Assembly (NCBI RefSeq): GCF_000797445.1
Contig: NZ_JSWF01000046.1
Location: forward strand, 1 to 64,000
Source: Lacinutrix jangbogonensis
GTDB taxonomy: Bacteria > Bacteroidota > Bacteroidia > Flavobacteriales > Flavobacteriaceae
DNA: 64,000 nt
Reading direction: 5' to 3'
A program made the position numbers and the translations under genes. The notes under the pieces were generated by a model. That model was not told the origin of the DNA and did not search any database. It saw nothing but the letters and a program-made list of their open reading frames with translations. This document shows positions 8,709 to 19,413 of this stretch, piece by piece (positions within the stretch are counted from its first letter, which is position 1; each line of letters begins with the position of its first letter).

Positions 8709-9371
8709 ATGGAGGTTGTATTTATTAAAGTTATTTTAAATTACCTTGAGTACATATTACTTTCTATAAATGCTATATTATATACATATAGTTATTTAAA
8801 AAAAGCGAAAAATAAAGCCATTAAATATTTTGCGATTTATTTGATTCTTATTTTTTGTGTTTTACTAGGAAGTCAATTAATAATTGATATACAGAGGGAA
8901 TTTAATTTTACAGAAAACAACTTATATTTATCTCACTTTTATTTTATTTTTCAGTTTATTTTTCTGTCACTGTTTTACAGTCAGTTATTTACTAAAAAGC
9001 AAATAAAATGTCAAAAAATTACAACTGGTTTAGTGTTTTTTATTTTAACAATACAATACGCTCTAAACCCAAGTTTGTTTGAAAAATTTAATTTATTAGA
9101 AATATTTATTACCTCTTTTCCATTAGTTATATATTCTATTTTTCATTTATATAATTCCTTAAGTAAAGCTGGAAAATTTATGTATATAAATGCTGGTGTT
9201 TTAATTTATTTAGCGACAAGTACATTAATATTTATTCTAGGCGATTACTTAATCAATGTTGATAGAGAGATAACCGCAGACGTCTGGTTTTTAAACCGGG
9301 TGTTTTATGTTGGCTATTTGGTTTTAATTTTAATAGAATGGAAAAAGAGCTTATTGAAAACGAAAGATTAA
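8709..9371 (+). CDS. Seven-helix membrane protein, probable sensor partner of the histidine kinase
   Basis: A 220-residue integral membrane protein with seven predicted helices at about residues 5-27, 38-59, 72-93, 103-124, 129-148, 157-182 and 191-210, connected by short loops; the C-terminal tail is basic (KKSLLKTKD). I recognise no named family. It overlaps the downstream kinase gene by 34 bases, so the two are translationally coupled. The kinase has only one membrane helix and no periplasmic sensor domain, which fits a split design with this protein as the input module (inference). Confidence 0.65.
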   Translation: MEVVFIKVILNYLEYILLSINAILYTYSYLKKAKNKAIKYFAIYLILIFCVLLGSQLIIDIQREFNFTENNLYLSHFYFIFQFIFLSLFYSQLFTKKQIKCQKITTGLVFFILTIQYALNPSLFEKFNLLEIFITSFPLVIYSIFHLYNSLSKAGKFMYINAGVLIYLATSTLIFILGDYLINVDREITADVWFLNRVFYVGYLVLILIEWKKSLLKTKD

Positions 9372-10141
9372 TTATTCAAGCCTTAGTTTATGGCATCATC
9401 TTTTTGGTGCTTGTAACTACGGGCTTAATTTTGTTTTTTCATTATTCAAGGCGTAAAATAGTTGCAAAAGAGTTGGAAAAAGCAGCCCTGAAATTAGAAA
9501 ATCAACAAAAAATATTAGAAACTTCTATAACTATTCAAGAGAGAGAACGTAAGCGTATTGCACAAGATTTGCATGATGCTATTAGTTCTAAATTAAATAT
9601 CGTAAGCCTATCTACTAATGTCTTATTATTAGATAAAACTATCACTAAAAAACAACATAAAACATTAGAACAAATTCTAGAAATAACAACAGGAACATTA
9701 GAAAGTTCTCGCAGAATAGCGCACAATTTATTACCTCCTATTTTAGATGAATTTGGACTTAAATCTGCATTAGAAGAATTATTTGAAGAATACATTGCTA
9801 ATACAAATATCGATATTGAAAGTAATATAGAAGAGCCTTCTGAATTATCTAAAGCGAACCAATTACATCTTTTTAGAATAATACAAGAACTCATTAATAA
9901 TTCTATAAGACATGGTGAAGCTAATGAACTAGTTATATATATGGAACAAACCAAAACCGGATTCTTATTAAGATACCAAGATAATGGTAAAGGTTTTACT
10001 TATAAAGAGGTTACAGATAAACCGGGTATTGGTTTACAGAATATAAAAAGTAGAGTCAAAATATTAAAAGGGAAATTAAAAATAGATAGCACTAAAAATA
10101 GCGGAAGCCAATTTATTATACGTTGCGATTATGAAGAATAA
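9338..10141 (+). CDS. Sensor histidine kinase of the NarL/DesK type (HisKA_3)
   Basis: A 267-residue kinase: one membrane helix at about residues 11-35, a coiled linker (36-66), a HisKA_3 dimerisation domain with phospho-acceptor His79 in RERKRIAQDLHDAI, and a HATPase_c domain with N-box (QELINNSIRH), G1 (DNGKGF) and G2 (GIGLQNIKSR). All catalytic blocks are intact. It phosphorylates a LuxR-type regulator, here the next gene, which it overlaps by 11 bases. Having almost no extracytoplasmic region, it probably takes its signal through the upstream seven-helix protein. Confidence 0.9.
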   Translation: MEKELIENERLIIQALVYGIIFLVLVTTGLILFFHYSRRKIVAKELEKAALKLENQQKILETSITIQERERKRIAQDLHDAISSKLNIVSLSTNVLLLDKTITKKQHKTLEQILEITTGTLESSRRIAHNLLPPILDEFGLKSALEELFEEYIANTNIDIESNIEEPSELSKANQLHLFRIIQELINNSIRHGEANELVIYMEQTKTGFLLRYQDNGKGFTYKEVTDKPGIGLQNIKSRVKILKGKLKIDSTKNSGSQFIIRCDYEE

Positions 10142-10811
10142 AATAAAAATTGTATTAGCAGATGACGAGCTATTGTTTAGACAAGGTCTTAAAGCGATTC
10201 TTCAAAGCCACGATTCTATAGACGTGCTTTTTGATGCAGAAAATGGAGAACATTTAATACAATTATTAAGAAATGCTAAACAACTTCCTGAAATAGTGAT
10301 TACAGATCTTAAAATGCCTGAGAAAAATGGTGTTGAAGTTACTAAGCATATAAGAAAAGAGTTTCCTAAGATTAAAGTTATTGCACTCACGAGTTATTTT
10401 AGTAAACCTTTTATTTTAAATATGATTTCTATTGGTGCTGTCGCCTATTTAGCAAAGAATAGTACTCCAGTACTTATGATAAAAACCATTGAAGAAGTGG
10501 CTGAAAAAGGGTTCTATTATGATGAACAAGTGATGCAATATGTGCATGAAAGCATTACAAACCCAAAAGACAAAAATATAAAATCAACATTTGACGCCAA
10601 TTATTTTACTAAGCGTGAAGTTGAAGTTTTAGAACTCATTTGCAAACAATACACGACTAACGATATCGGCGACAAACTTTTTATAAGTCCAAGAACAGTA
10701 GAGGGTCATCGTAATAATTTGCTTTTAAAAACGGATGCCAAAAATGTTGCTGGATTGGTAATTTATGCTCTCAAAAACAAACTTGTTTCGCTAGACAACA
10801 ATTCCTTTTAA
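10131..10811 (+). CDS. LuxR/NarL-family response regulator
   Basis: A 226-residue response regulator. The receiver domain has acidic residues Asp11/Asp12, phospho-acceptor Asp59 (ITDLKMP), Thr87 and Lys109 (YLAKNS). The C-terminal LuxR-type helix-turn-helix spans about 160-220 (FTKREVEVLELICKQ ... ISPRTVEGHRNNLL). It is the output of the kinase encoded just upstream. NarL-type regulators bind short inverted repeats as dimers, so the CAGGT-N6-ACCTG palindromes at 2066 and 8155 are reasonable candidate targets; this is inference from position only. Confidence 0.9.
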   Translation: MKNKIKIVLADDELLFRQGLKAILQSHDSIDVLFDAENGEHLIQLLRNAKQLPEIVITDLKMPEKNGVEVTKHIRKEFPKIKVIALTSYFSKPFILNMISIGAVAYLAKNSTPVLMIKTIEEVAEKGFYYDEQVMQYVHESITNPKDKNIKSTFDANYFTKREVEVLELICKQYTTNDIGDKLFISPRTVEGHRNNLLLKTDAKNVAGLVIYALKNKLVSLDNNSF

Positions 10812-10863
10812 TACAGAAGTACAGCTATAAATTTAAAGTACTGGTTACAAAATATACATTAAT

Positions 10864-10900
10864 AAAAAAAGGGCTTCTATAATTATAGAAGCCCTTTTTA
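10864..10900. terminator. Bidirectional intrinsic terminator
   Basis: A perfect 24-base palindrome (10871-10894) starting GGGCTTCTATA is flanked by A-run and T-run, between the response regulator (+) and the second giant protein (-). Confidence 0.9.
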
Positions 10901-10920
10901 AGTTTATTTAATACGTAGTT

Positions 10921-13900
10921 TTATTCTTTTAAAACACGTATTGTTTTTGTTCTAATACCATTTGCACCTTCCATTGAAACTTCAATAAAATAAGCGCCAG
11001 ATTGTAAATTAGACAAGTCTAATTGCTTAGTCGTTGCATTTGGTATTTCTGTTAATACAACTTGTCCTAACATATTTAATACGCTTACTTGAGTAATAGT
11101 AGCCTCAGATTTAAGCGTTAAAATAGTATCTACTGGATTTGGGAAATAAGTAAACCCGTAATCCTCAAAGACTGTTGTAGATAATGTTGTTTCACTTACC
11201 GTGATATTAAAAGCCCCTTCAACAAGTTGAGTGTTTCTAATAACAGCAACACCATCACTCCAAACTCTAATATAATAAGTTGCATTTGGCGTTAAACCAG
11301 TTAAGTTAATAGATTCTCCCGCATTACCAACAGAACACGCGATAAGGTCAACATCTAACTGACTACAATTTGTTGAAGAATACACGGCTACATTTGCCTG
11401 ATCTGAAGTGCCTGAAATAACTGTTGTTACCGTTGCTAATCCTGTAAGCGGTGCTTGGAAAGTGTACCAAACATCTGATTTAAAGGTAGAAGGTTCACAA
11501 CTTGTATCGTCTGATGCGCCTGTAGAATCATCTGTTGCTCCTGCTGTTGTTTCTCCTGATAAAGTGACACCTAAACTAAGCGGTGTTGCACTTGAGCATA
11601 AATCGTTATTAGGTGCACATTCATCTATTACAACACTAACACTTGAACTGTTAGAACATGATCCAGAAGTTGCATAAGTCACAGTGTATGCTCCATTTGT
11701 TGATAACGCAATATCAATTATTCCTGTTCCTGCGTTTATAGAAAGTCCTGAAGGTAATGCTGTAAACATTCCTCCTGCTAAACCTGTAATGCTTGGAGTA
11801 GGATCCGTATCTGCTGCACAATAAGTAGCCGCGTCATAATTAAAGGAAGCATCGTCTATAGCGAAGACTTCTACATTGTCATTTGCTGAACCTGAACATC
11901 CGTTTGCATCTGTAAAGTTATAGGTTATAGTATGGACTCCAACTCCAGCTGCTGCTGGATCGAAATGGTAGGTCATTCCATTGGCATCATCTGTAACACC
12001 GGGTCCTAATACACACCTCCTGTTGCTAAGCCTCCACCAACATTATTTTGAACTCCTGAATCTATACAAACATCTGCAAGCGCTGTAAATGTTACTGTTG
12101 GTAAAGCATTTTCGATAAGATTAACAGTTCCCGAAGTAGCAGAACAGCCATTATCTGTAACTGTTACGGAATATGGATTTCCTAGAGTAGTTAAAACCGA
12201 AGACGTTGAAATACCTGTATCGCCATTAGACCATAGATAAGAAGCCGTTGCTCCAGCATTTGTAGCTGTTAAAGTAACATTAGGAGTTCCTGCACAATAT
12301 TCAAGAGCTGTTCCTGAAGTAATTATCGAGGCAGCTGGTACAGCATTTTCAATAAGATTAACAGTTCCCGAAGTAGCAGAACAGCCATTATCTGTAACTG
12401 TTACGGAATATGGATTTCCTAGAGTAGTTAAAACCGAAGACGTTGAAATACCTGTATCGCCATTAGACCATAGATAAGAAGCCGTTGCTCCAGCATTTGT
12501 AGCTGTTAAAGTAACATTAGGAGTTCCTGCACAATATTCAAGAGCTGTTCCTGAAGTAATTATCGACGCAGTTGGTACAGCATTTTCAATAAGATTAACA
12601 GTTCCCGAAGTAGCAGAACAACCATTATCTGTAACTGTTACGGAATATGGATTTCCTAGAGTAGTTAAAACCGAAGACGTTGAAATACCTGTATCGCCAT
12701 TAGACCATAGATAAGAAGCCGTTGCTCCAGCATTTGTAGCTGTTAAAGTAACATTAGGAGTTCCTGCACAATATTCAAGAGCTGTTCCTGAAGTAATTAT
12801 CGACGCAGTTGGTAAAGCATTTACTGTAATAATTACTGGAAGTGCTTGTGAATCGCATGGGCTACTGTCTTCTGCAACGTATACGGTCTGTGGACTTGTT
12901 ACTGTTGTTGTCATTGGATTATAAGATGCAACCGAACCAGCTAATAAATTAGCAGTTCCACTAGCAGGATCTGCATCATAAAAATTAAATGCAGTTGTAG
13001 ATGTTCCTGTAAGTGTAATATTATCCATCGAAATATATTCTGTTGAAGCACCATTATAAACACAAATTTGAATTTGTAGTGTTGTGCCTGTAATTCCTGT
13101 TTGAGTAACTGTAGTTGAAACCCAATCACTATCATCTGGAAGATCTCCTGTTAATGTATGTGTTGCACTTCCCATACTCATCCAATCTGTAATTAGAGTT
13201 GGCATACCATCTATAATTAAGGTAACATCGGCATAATCAGCTGTTTCAAGATCACCTTGTTCTTCAATTAAAGCCGAAAAATCAACACTTGTATAAGTAG
13301 AAATATCAATACTTTCAGAAAGGAAGCACACTTCTCCATCCACATCTCGCCCTACTAATTGTCCTCCATTAACATTAAAAGAATCAGTTGTAGCAGTTAT
13401 TCCAGAAGTAGTACCAGATACACTCCATTGTCCATTTGTAGGCGCAATATTAGTTGCGCATGTTGTTGGGTCTGCACCAGAACAAACTCCTATAACACCA
13501 GCTCCATCTTGATCAAATGTTTCTGCCCAAAATTGGGTAGCACCACCAGAGGCACCAACAGGTGTTATAGTAACATCGCTTCCAGTACATCCATCAATAT
13601 TTGAAACTGTAAATGTAGCAGCTGGTAAAGCGAAGACTTCTACGTCATCAGTAGCTGAATTTGAACATCCAATTCCCGCAGCGAAAGTATATGTAAGTGT
13701 GTGAACTCCAACTCCAGCTGATGCTGGATCAAAATCGTATGTCATACCATTGCCATTATCTGTAACTCCCGGTCCTGAATAAAAAATACCACCTGTTGGA
13801 GCACCGCCACCTAATCCGGTTTGAACTCCAGAATCAAGACATAAATCTGCAAGGGCTGTAAAGGTTACCATTGGTAATGCAAATACTTCTACATCATCAT

Positions 13901-16359
13901 TTGCTGAATCTGTACAACCGGTTGTTATAGCTGTATAGGTAATAGTATGTGTTCCTACACCTGCTGCTGCAGGATCGAAACTATATGTCATTCCGTTTGC
14001 ATCGTCTGTAACTCCAGTTCCTGAATACGTACCACCTGTAGCAGTTCCACTTCCTAATCCGGTTTGAACTCCGGAATCAATACATAAATCTGCAAGCGCT
14101 GTAAAGGTTACTATTGGTAAAGCATTAACATTTACTATAATTTCACCACATAATCCTGAAGCTTCATCTACACAACCCGCTCCATCTTCTCCTCGTATAT
14201 AAAACGTTGTATTTGCTGTTAAAGCAGCTGTTGTAAATGAGTTTGTTGCCGAAGTTCCTACTTGAGTACCACCGCAAGAGCCTGTATATATATGCCATTG
14301 TATAGCATCATTTAATGCGCCTGTCCATGTTAACGTTGATGTTGAACCTGAGCATGTTGTACTTGGTGTTGCAGTTAAAACGGTTGGGATATCTGGATCT
14401 GTACATGAAGATTCACCTACTGCTGCAATTGAGAAAAAATAATCTGGTTCATGTACATCATTGCTATTGATATGAATTTCTGCTTGTCTGGTTGAAGCAA
14501 CAGCTGATGAAAAATCTATAATAAATGTAACACTACTCATACCTGCAACAGTTGCAGATGGCTGAGTGTTAACACTAAAATCTGCTGCATCAATACCACT
14601 TATGGAAACAGCATTACTTCCTAAATTTAATGTTCCAGCACCTAAGTTTTGTATTGTAAATGTTCTCGATAAACTTGCTCCAGTTCCAAAATCTGTATGA
14701 TCTCCTGAACCTGGTGACACATTACCTAAAATAATATTTGTTGCGTTTCCTTGCACATTAATTTCTGGATTAGATCCAGAGGGAAGTGTTAACACCAAAA
14801 CCTCTATTTCATCTGTATTTGCATTTGGTGGTGAAGTTAAATCACGATCATCTATGTAAGCAACTATTGCAACATCTGATGTTAAAGCATTAATGCTTAC
14901 ATCTTCAGCTTGACCTCCTGTAACGATATCTGAACCGGAACTTACTGTAAAATCATTAGAAGCTAATAAAGCTGTAAAATATTCAGAGCTTATTATTCCA
15001 CTACCACTATCTACTGCAATAATAACCTCTGTTGCAGATAATGCACTCATTGAAAATGTAGAAATACCACCACCTGTATAAAAATTAGCAATAGATCCTG
15101 GAAATGTAAAATCTGTACCACTTAATGTTGCATAAATTAAATGACCTTGATCTGTTGGTGCTTGTTCATAAGCTATGGCTACTTCTGTTTCACTTAATGC
15201 TACAATTCTAATATCATCTACATCATCTGCAACAAACTCAAAAAGCTCTGGTGTACCTATAAAAATACTAGCACTAGCATCTATGGTACCAGCTACTACA
15301 TAGCCATCCTCTGCTGGATGACCATCCCCATAAACCATAGCAAATTTAGAGTCACTTACTCTAGTGATATCGATAAGAGTAGATGCTGCTGCTGATGGGT
15401 TAATTGGGGCTCCCCATGTAATTGTACTACCGCTTACATTACCTGCAATAACCGCTGCTCCATTATAAGTGATTTGATCATCCCATGCTAAAACAACTTG
15501 AGAATCATTGATTGCAGTTAGTTCGAAACCTTCATTCCAACTTCTTTCATATTTAGTATTACTTATTTGGGCACTTGGGTTTGCAGTAATGGTTGTTCCA
15601 TCTATATCTATTACAGAATATGTTAAAGCGTTTAAATTACTTGGGTCATCAACTTCCCAAATAGCAACTGCTTTAGTAGGGCTTAATGCTTCTACTTTAA
15701 CATAATTATTAATATCAGTTGTTGCTATAATTACTTCAGTGCCAAACGTTATGTTGCTTCCACTTGTTGTTCCTATTACTGCTCTTAAATTATTTGTATT
15801 AAAATCATTATCGTCTTTATAAAAGAGTAAAACTTTATCATCGGATAATCTGGTAGACCACATTGCATTAGATTCGTATGCTCTTCCTTCTCTTTCTCCT
15901 GCGGTTGCAATTCTTCCTGAGAAGGCTGGTGCTGGAGACGAAACTAATGTAATATTAACGTGATGGTTCTGATTATTAGCAGTACATCCTCCGTTCCAAC
16001 CCAACTGAGCTTTGTACGTCCCTGAAGTTGCTGCAACGAATGTTACACTTGCATCATCTCCACAGGTTCCTGTTTCATTAAAACCGACTTGAACGTTGCT
16101 AGGGTCATAAATTGTTAAATTAGTATCGGTAGGAGACCCACAAGTATCTATAGTATATGTAGCACCTGCAACCATATTAGATATAGGAACATACTCACTT
16201 GCCCATACAACAACAGCAACCGAAGTAGATTGTCCTAAACCAAGCCCTGACGCATCATAAGTTTGAAAGAATTGAGCTCCTAGTGAACATTGTGCAAAAG
16301 ATTGATAAGAAAAAAGTGTGAATAATGCAAGAGCAAGTAAAAAAAGTAATTTTCTTCAT
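10921..16359 (-). CDS. Giant T9SS-exported repeat protein with two single-base frameshifts
   Basis: The restored product is 1812 residues. It starts with MKKIT and a signal peptide ending SFAQC. The domains are: a Cys-rich N-terminal domain like that of the left giant protein; a propeller-like region of about 350 residues; a choice-of-anchor-D/HYDIN-type domain (NIILGNVSPGSG ... DAADFSVNTQ); several PKD/Ig-like Cys units; a jelly-roll-like segment; three nearly identical 79-residue units; a DDASF unit; and a C-terminal T9SS type A sorting domain (FTYFPNPVDTILTLKS ... SGAYFIEV). Two indels interrupt it. A run of seven T (coding sense, 16339-16345) where six keep the frame separates MKKITF from the rest of the signal peptide. 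A base is missing near 12007, where sister units read CCTGAATAC. The two cancel in length, giving exactly 1813 codons. Adhesion is likely but unproven. Confidence 0.8.
12114..12824 (-). repeat. Three near-identical 237-bp tandem units
   Basis: Units begin at 12114, 12351 and 12588 (exact 237-base steps) and differ at only a few positions. They encode the 79-residue module with LEYCAGTPNV, YLWSNGDTG and NPYSVTVTDNGC motifs. The near identity indicates recent amplification. Confidence 0.95.
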
Positions 16360-16614
16360 AATAGCTAATTTAGTGATAGTTGTAGTTAAAATTTTTTATC
16401 CAATTCCCTAAAAAATATTTAGAACAAGCTAATTGTAATGAGATTTCTTTGGGTGTTTTCGTCGTCAAGTTAATGAAATTGTTAAGGTGTTCGTTAAAAA
16501 GACACAAATTAACGCTGAATAATATTTAAAAATCCAATTGTTATCTAAAAAAGAAAATCGGCTATTTATGAAGTATTATGTAGATTTACGCATTTTCATT
16601 GTTATTATAATACC
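16360..16614. other. Intergenic leader of the second giant protein, no gene seen
   Basis: AT-rich, without a convincing open frame, RNA gene or repeat. I see no CAGGT-N6-ACCTG palindrome and no clear TAnnTTTG promoter element on the minus strand. Confidence 0.5.
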
Positions 16615-16660
16615 TAAAAAAACCGCTTTCAATTTTTATAATGAAAGCGGTTTTTATTTT
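16615..16660 (-). terminator. Intrinsic terminator of the T9SS protein gene
   Basis: Hairpin arms AACCGCTTTCA and TGAAAGCGGTT around an AT loop are flanked by A-run and T-run. It lies just downstream of the minus-strand gene ending at 16679 and could also act on the plus strand. Confidence 0.85.
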
Positions 16661-16678
16661 CCTGTTTGTTTTAAATAT

Positions 16679-17701
16679 TTATCTAATAATTAATCTTTTA
16701 ACTGTTGAAGCTTCTTTTGAAGTTATGGTTAACAAATACAATCCAGACGTTAGATCACTAAGGTTTAGCTGTTTGCTATCTGTAATACCGTTTAGGCTAA
16801 AGCTAGCTACTACACGACCATTAATATCTGTTAAGTTTACTTGTTCTAAAGCAATTCCAGAATTGCGAATCGTTACAAGACCATGAGAAGGATTAGGGTA
16901 TAATTTTAAAGCATTATCGATACTAAAACTCTCTGTTGAAAGTGTGAAAAACATTAAAGCAGGTGCTATATTACCAACAGCTGTTGTATATGCCATAGCT
17001 GTATGATCATCTTCTTGAAGATAATTTGCAGTATCTGTAAGTGCTAATTTTGCAGCCGCAATGCTAGACCCTAAATCTGGAAATCCAGAAAAATCATACG
17101 CACTATTATAAACTACATTATCAAAATCATCTTGATTTCCTATGCCACTTCCTAAACCTAAAGCTGTTACAGGACTAGATGTGTCTTGCAAACCAAATGG
17201 CAAACCTGTTTGTTTTGTATTTGCTTTAGAACCGGTAAATTCTGTAGATGCCGTATTAAGTGCAAAAATAAAAGTAGGGTCTTGTGATGGATCTATAGCA
17301 TCCCCTAGATCTGCATCCTGAAACACAAGAACTTGATCACCAAATGTTGAAAAAGACATTGCTCCTATAATCCCTGCATCTGTATACGTGGTTATATTTG
17401 GATCTATAGATTTAATAATCGTTCCTAAACCAATGCCTCCAGAAGGTACTGTATATTTTCTAGCACCTTCAATACAACCAAGAGGATTGAAACCATCAGC
17501 ATCGGCTCCACAATTTGTAAAATAAATAACTGTACCTGCCAAAAGGTCAACAAAAGTGACAAAAGCAAAAGCATCAGGATCGTCTGTTTTAACATGTATA
17601 ACAGCAATATCACCAGCTACAAGTGTCGTTTGTGCATTTAGGTTATTAGTAATGAGTACTATGGACAAAGAAAATAGTAAAAAAAGTAGTTTTGTTTTCA
17701 T
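16679..17701 (-). CDS. T9SS type A sorting-domain protein, function unknown
   Basis: A 340-residue secreted protein. The signal peptide spans residues 1-23 (ending NLNAQ). The body (about 25-240) has the GDIAVIHVKTDDPDAFAFV and TVIYFTNCG motifs of a beta-rich domain found in secreted proteins; I know no enzymatic function for it. The last 75 residues are a T9SS type A sorting domain (LKLYPNPSHGLVTIRN ... LTSGLYLLTI ... KRLIIR), so the protein should be carried across the outer membrane and perhaps surface-anchored. It is a single gene with its own terminator, between the giant adhesin and a housekeeping block. Confidence 0.8.
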   Translation of the reverse strand: MKTKLLFLLFSLSIVLITNNLNAQTTLVAGDIAVIHVKTDDPDAFAFVTFVDLLAGTVIYFTNCGADADGFNPLGCIEGARKYTVPSGGIGLGTIIKSIDPNITTYTDAGIIGAMSFSTFGDQVLVFQDADLGDAIDPSQDPTFIFALNTASTEFTGSKANTKQTGLPFGLQDTSSPVTALGLGSGIGNQDDFDNVVYNSAYDFSGFPDLGSSIAAAKLALTDTANYLQEDDHTAMAYTTAVGNIAPALMFFTLSTESFSIDNALKLYPNPSHGLVTIRNSGIALEQVNLTDINGRVVASFSLNGITDSKQLNLSDLTSGLYLLTITSKEASTVKRLIIR

Positions 17702-17860
17702 AATTTGTGTTTAAAGCTTTAATAAAAATACATATAATAAATAACATTAAACAAATCGAAAAACTAAAAATTAGTTACTTACTATAATCTGATTGTTAGC
17801 AAGTTAAAAAAAACCTACTCTAATCTGGGACTTTTTTAGTTATATAATTTTAAAAAGAAC

Positions 17861-18580
17861 TTAATCCCTTGACATAAAAATGCTTAAAATATACCAGAAT
17901 AATAACATTAACGAAGCGAACAAGCCCAATGCTGCAGGAATATAATCGTTTACTGTATATTTATTTACCAGATTAGACGTTTGATACAAAATTGAACCTC
18001 CAGCCAATAAACACATTCCAACCGAAAACCATAATCCCATATTAAATCCAAAAAGAGTACCTGCTATAATTAATCCAAGCGCAATAAAGAAACCAATTGT
18101 TAGACCTGTTTTTAGGAATGAAAAATCCTTTTTTGTTACAAACACTACCGCTGTTAAACCTGAAAATAGAGACAATGTAACAATTCCTGCTTGTTGCAAA
18201 ATTTCGGTGCCTTGTTCCATATAGAACGCAGCAACATATATCATTGGAACAAAAATAAATGCTTCGGCTAAAATATATAATCCAAAAGCTAAGTATTGTT
18301 TGTTTTTATCCGGCGTTTTTAGGGCCATTCTTTCTGCATAATTAGTAATAAACATAAAACCACCTAACATTAATAGCCATTTAAAACCCTCGGTCATTGA
18401 TAATGCAAAATTTACGATAGTATCACTTTGCAATAAAAGGTATTCAAAAAATATAAATAGTAATACACCACCAGCAACATGTCCATAGGTTTTTTTATAA
18501 AATGCTACACGTTCTTCTTGCGCTAAAGCACTAACCGCAATGCGTTGTTGTGGCATAGGGTTTTCAAATGAATTGTTCAT
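17861..18580 (-). CDS. Bax inhibitor-1/YccA family membrane protein
   Basis: A 239-residue protein of the BI-1 (TMBIM) family with about seven membrane helices. Family-typical features are the N-terminal VAFYKKTYGHVAGGVLLF segment, the central LYILAEAFIFVPMIY helix and the C-terminal SILYQTSNLVNKY segment with conserved acidic residues near the membrane. Bacterial homologues act as pH-sensitive calcium leak channels or modulate membrane proteases. It lies 46 bp downstream of a zinc metallopeptidase gene on the same strand, a plausible two-gene operon. Confidence 0.85.
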   Translation of the reverse strand: MNNSFENPMPQQRIAVSALAQEERVAFYKKTYGHVAGGVLLFIFFEYLLLQSDTIVNFALSMTEGFKWLLMLGGFMFITNYAERMALKTPDKNKQYLAFGLYILAEAFIFVPMIYVAAFYMEQGTEILQQAGIVTLSLFSGLTAVVFVTKKDFSFLKTGLTIGFFIALGLIIAGTLFGFNMGLWFSVGMCLLAGGSILYQTSNLVNKYTVNDYIPAALGLFASLMLLFWYILSIFMSRD

Positions 18581-18626
18581 ATAATCGTTTAAATAAGTTA
18601 AAAATTAAGAGTTTAAATATAGTAGA

Positions 18627-19340
18627 TTAATTTCTGTTTCCAAATATTCTTAAAGCAAAATATAACAAGGAAGCAATTGCACCAAGCGCAGCTACTAAGT
18701 AGGTTCTTGCAGCCCATTTAAGAGCATCTTCAGAACCTTTATACTCTTCTGGAGTTAGCATGTTTTTGTTTTTTAACCACGCTAATGCGCGATTACTAGC
18801 ATCGTATTCTACAGGTAAAGTTATTACACTAAACAGCGTTGCAAAACTCATCATTACTAAACCTGCTATAGCAACATATTGTCCTGCGACTCCCATTGCT
18901 TCAGTAGCCATTAAAGCAATACCACCAAAAATAACCCATTGAGACATACGCGATGTCATTTGTACTACAGGCACTAATTTAGAACGCATAGTTAAATATT
19001 TATATGCTGTTGCATGTTGCACGGCATGTCCAACTTCGTGAGCTGCTACCGCTGCTGAAGAAGCATTTCGTTCGTTATAAACAACTTCACTTAAGTTAAC
19101 CGTTTTGTTTGTTGGATTGTAATGATCTGTTAATTGACCTGGAATGGAAATAACCTCAACATCTCTAATACCATGATCTGCCAACATTTTAGTTGCAATC
19201 TCTGCACCACTCATTCCATTGCGTAAATGTACTTTGGAGTATTTAGCAAATTTTCTTTTTAATTGACTGCTTACCAACCAGCTTACTAAAGATACTATTC
19301 CAATAATAACATAGTAACCCATATAACCAAATCCCATCAT
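18627..19340 (-). CDS. Membrane-associated zinc metallopeptidase (YugP-like)
   Basis: A 237-residue protein of the neutral zinc metallopeptidase family typified by Bacillus YugP. An N-terminal helix (about 5-22) anchors it. The zinc motif HEVGH lies near residues 101-105 in AAVAAHEVGHAVQHA, followed by LTMRSKLVPVVQ and two more hydrophobic segments towards the C-terminus. The length is normal for the family. The physiological substrate is not known. It is upstream of, and probably co-transcribed with, the BI-1 homologue. Confidence 0.85.
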   Translation of the reverse strand: MMGFGYMGYYVIIGIVSLVSWLVSSQLKRKFAKYSKVHLRNGMSGAEIATKMLADHGIRDVEVISIPGQLTDHYNPTNKTVNLSEVVYNERNASSAAVAAHEVGHAVQHATAYKYLTMRSKLVPVVQMTSRMSQWVIFGGIALMATEAMGVAGQYVAIAGLVMMSFATLFSVITLPVEYDASNRALAWLKNKNMLTPEEYKGSEDALKWAARTYLVAALGAIASLLYFALRIFGNRN

Positions 19341-19413
19341 AATTTTAAGGTTTTAATACTCCTTTAAAGGTAACAAAAAGTGAGCCACTTTTAGGACAAG
19401 AAATTTTGTCAGT

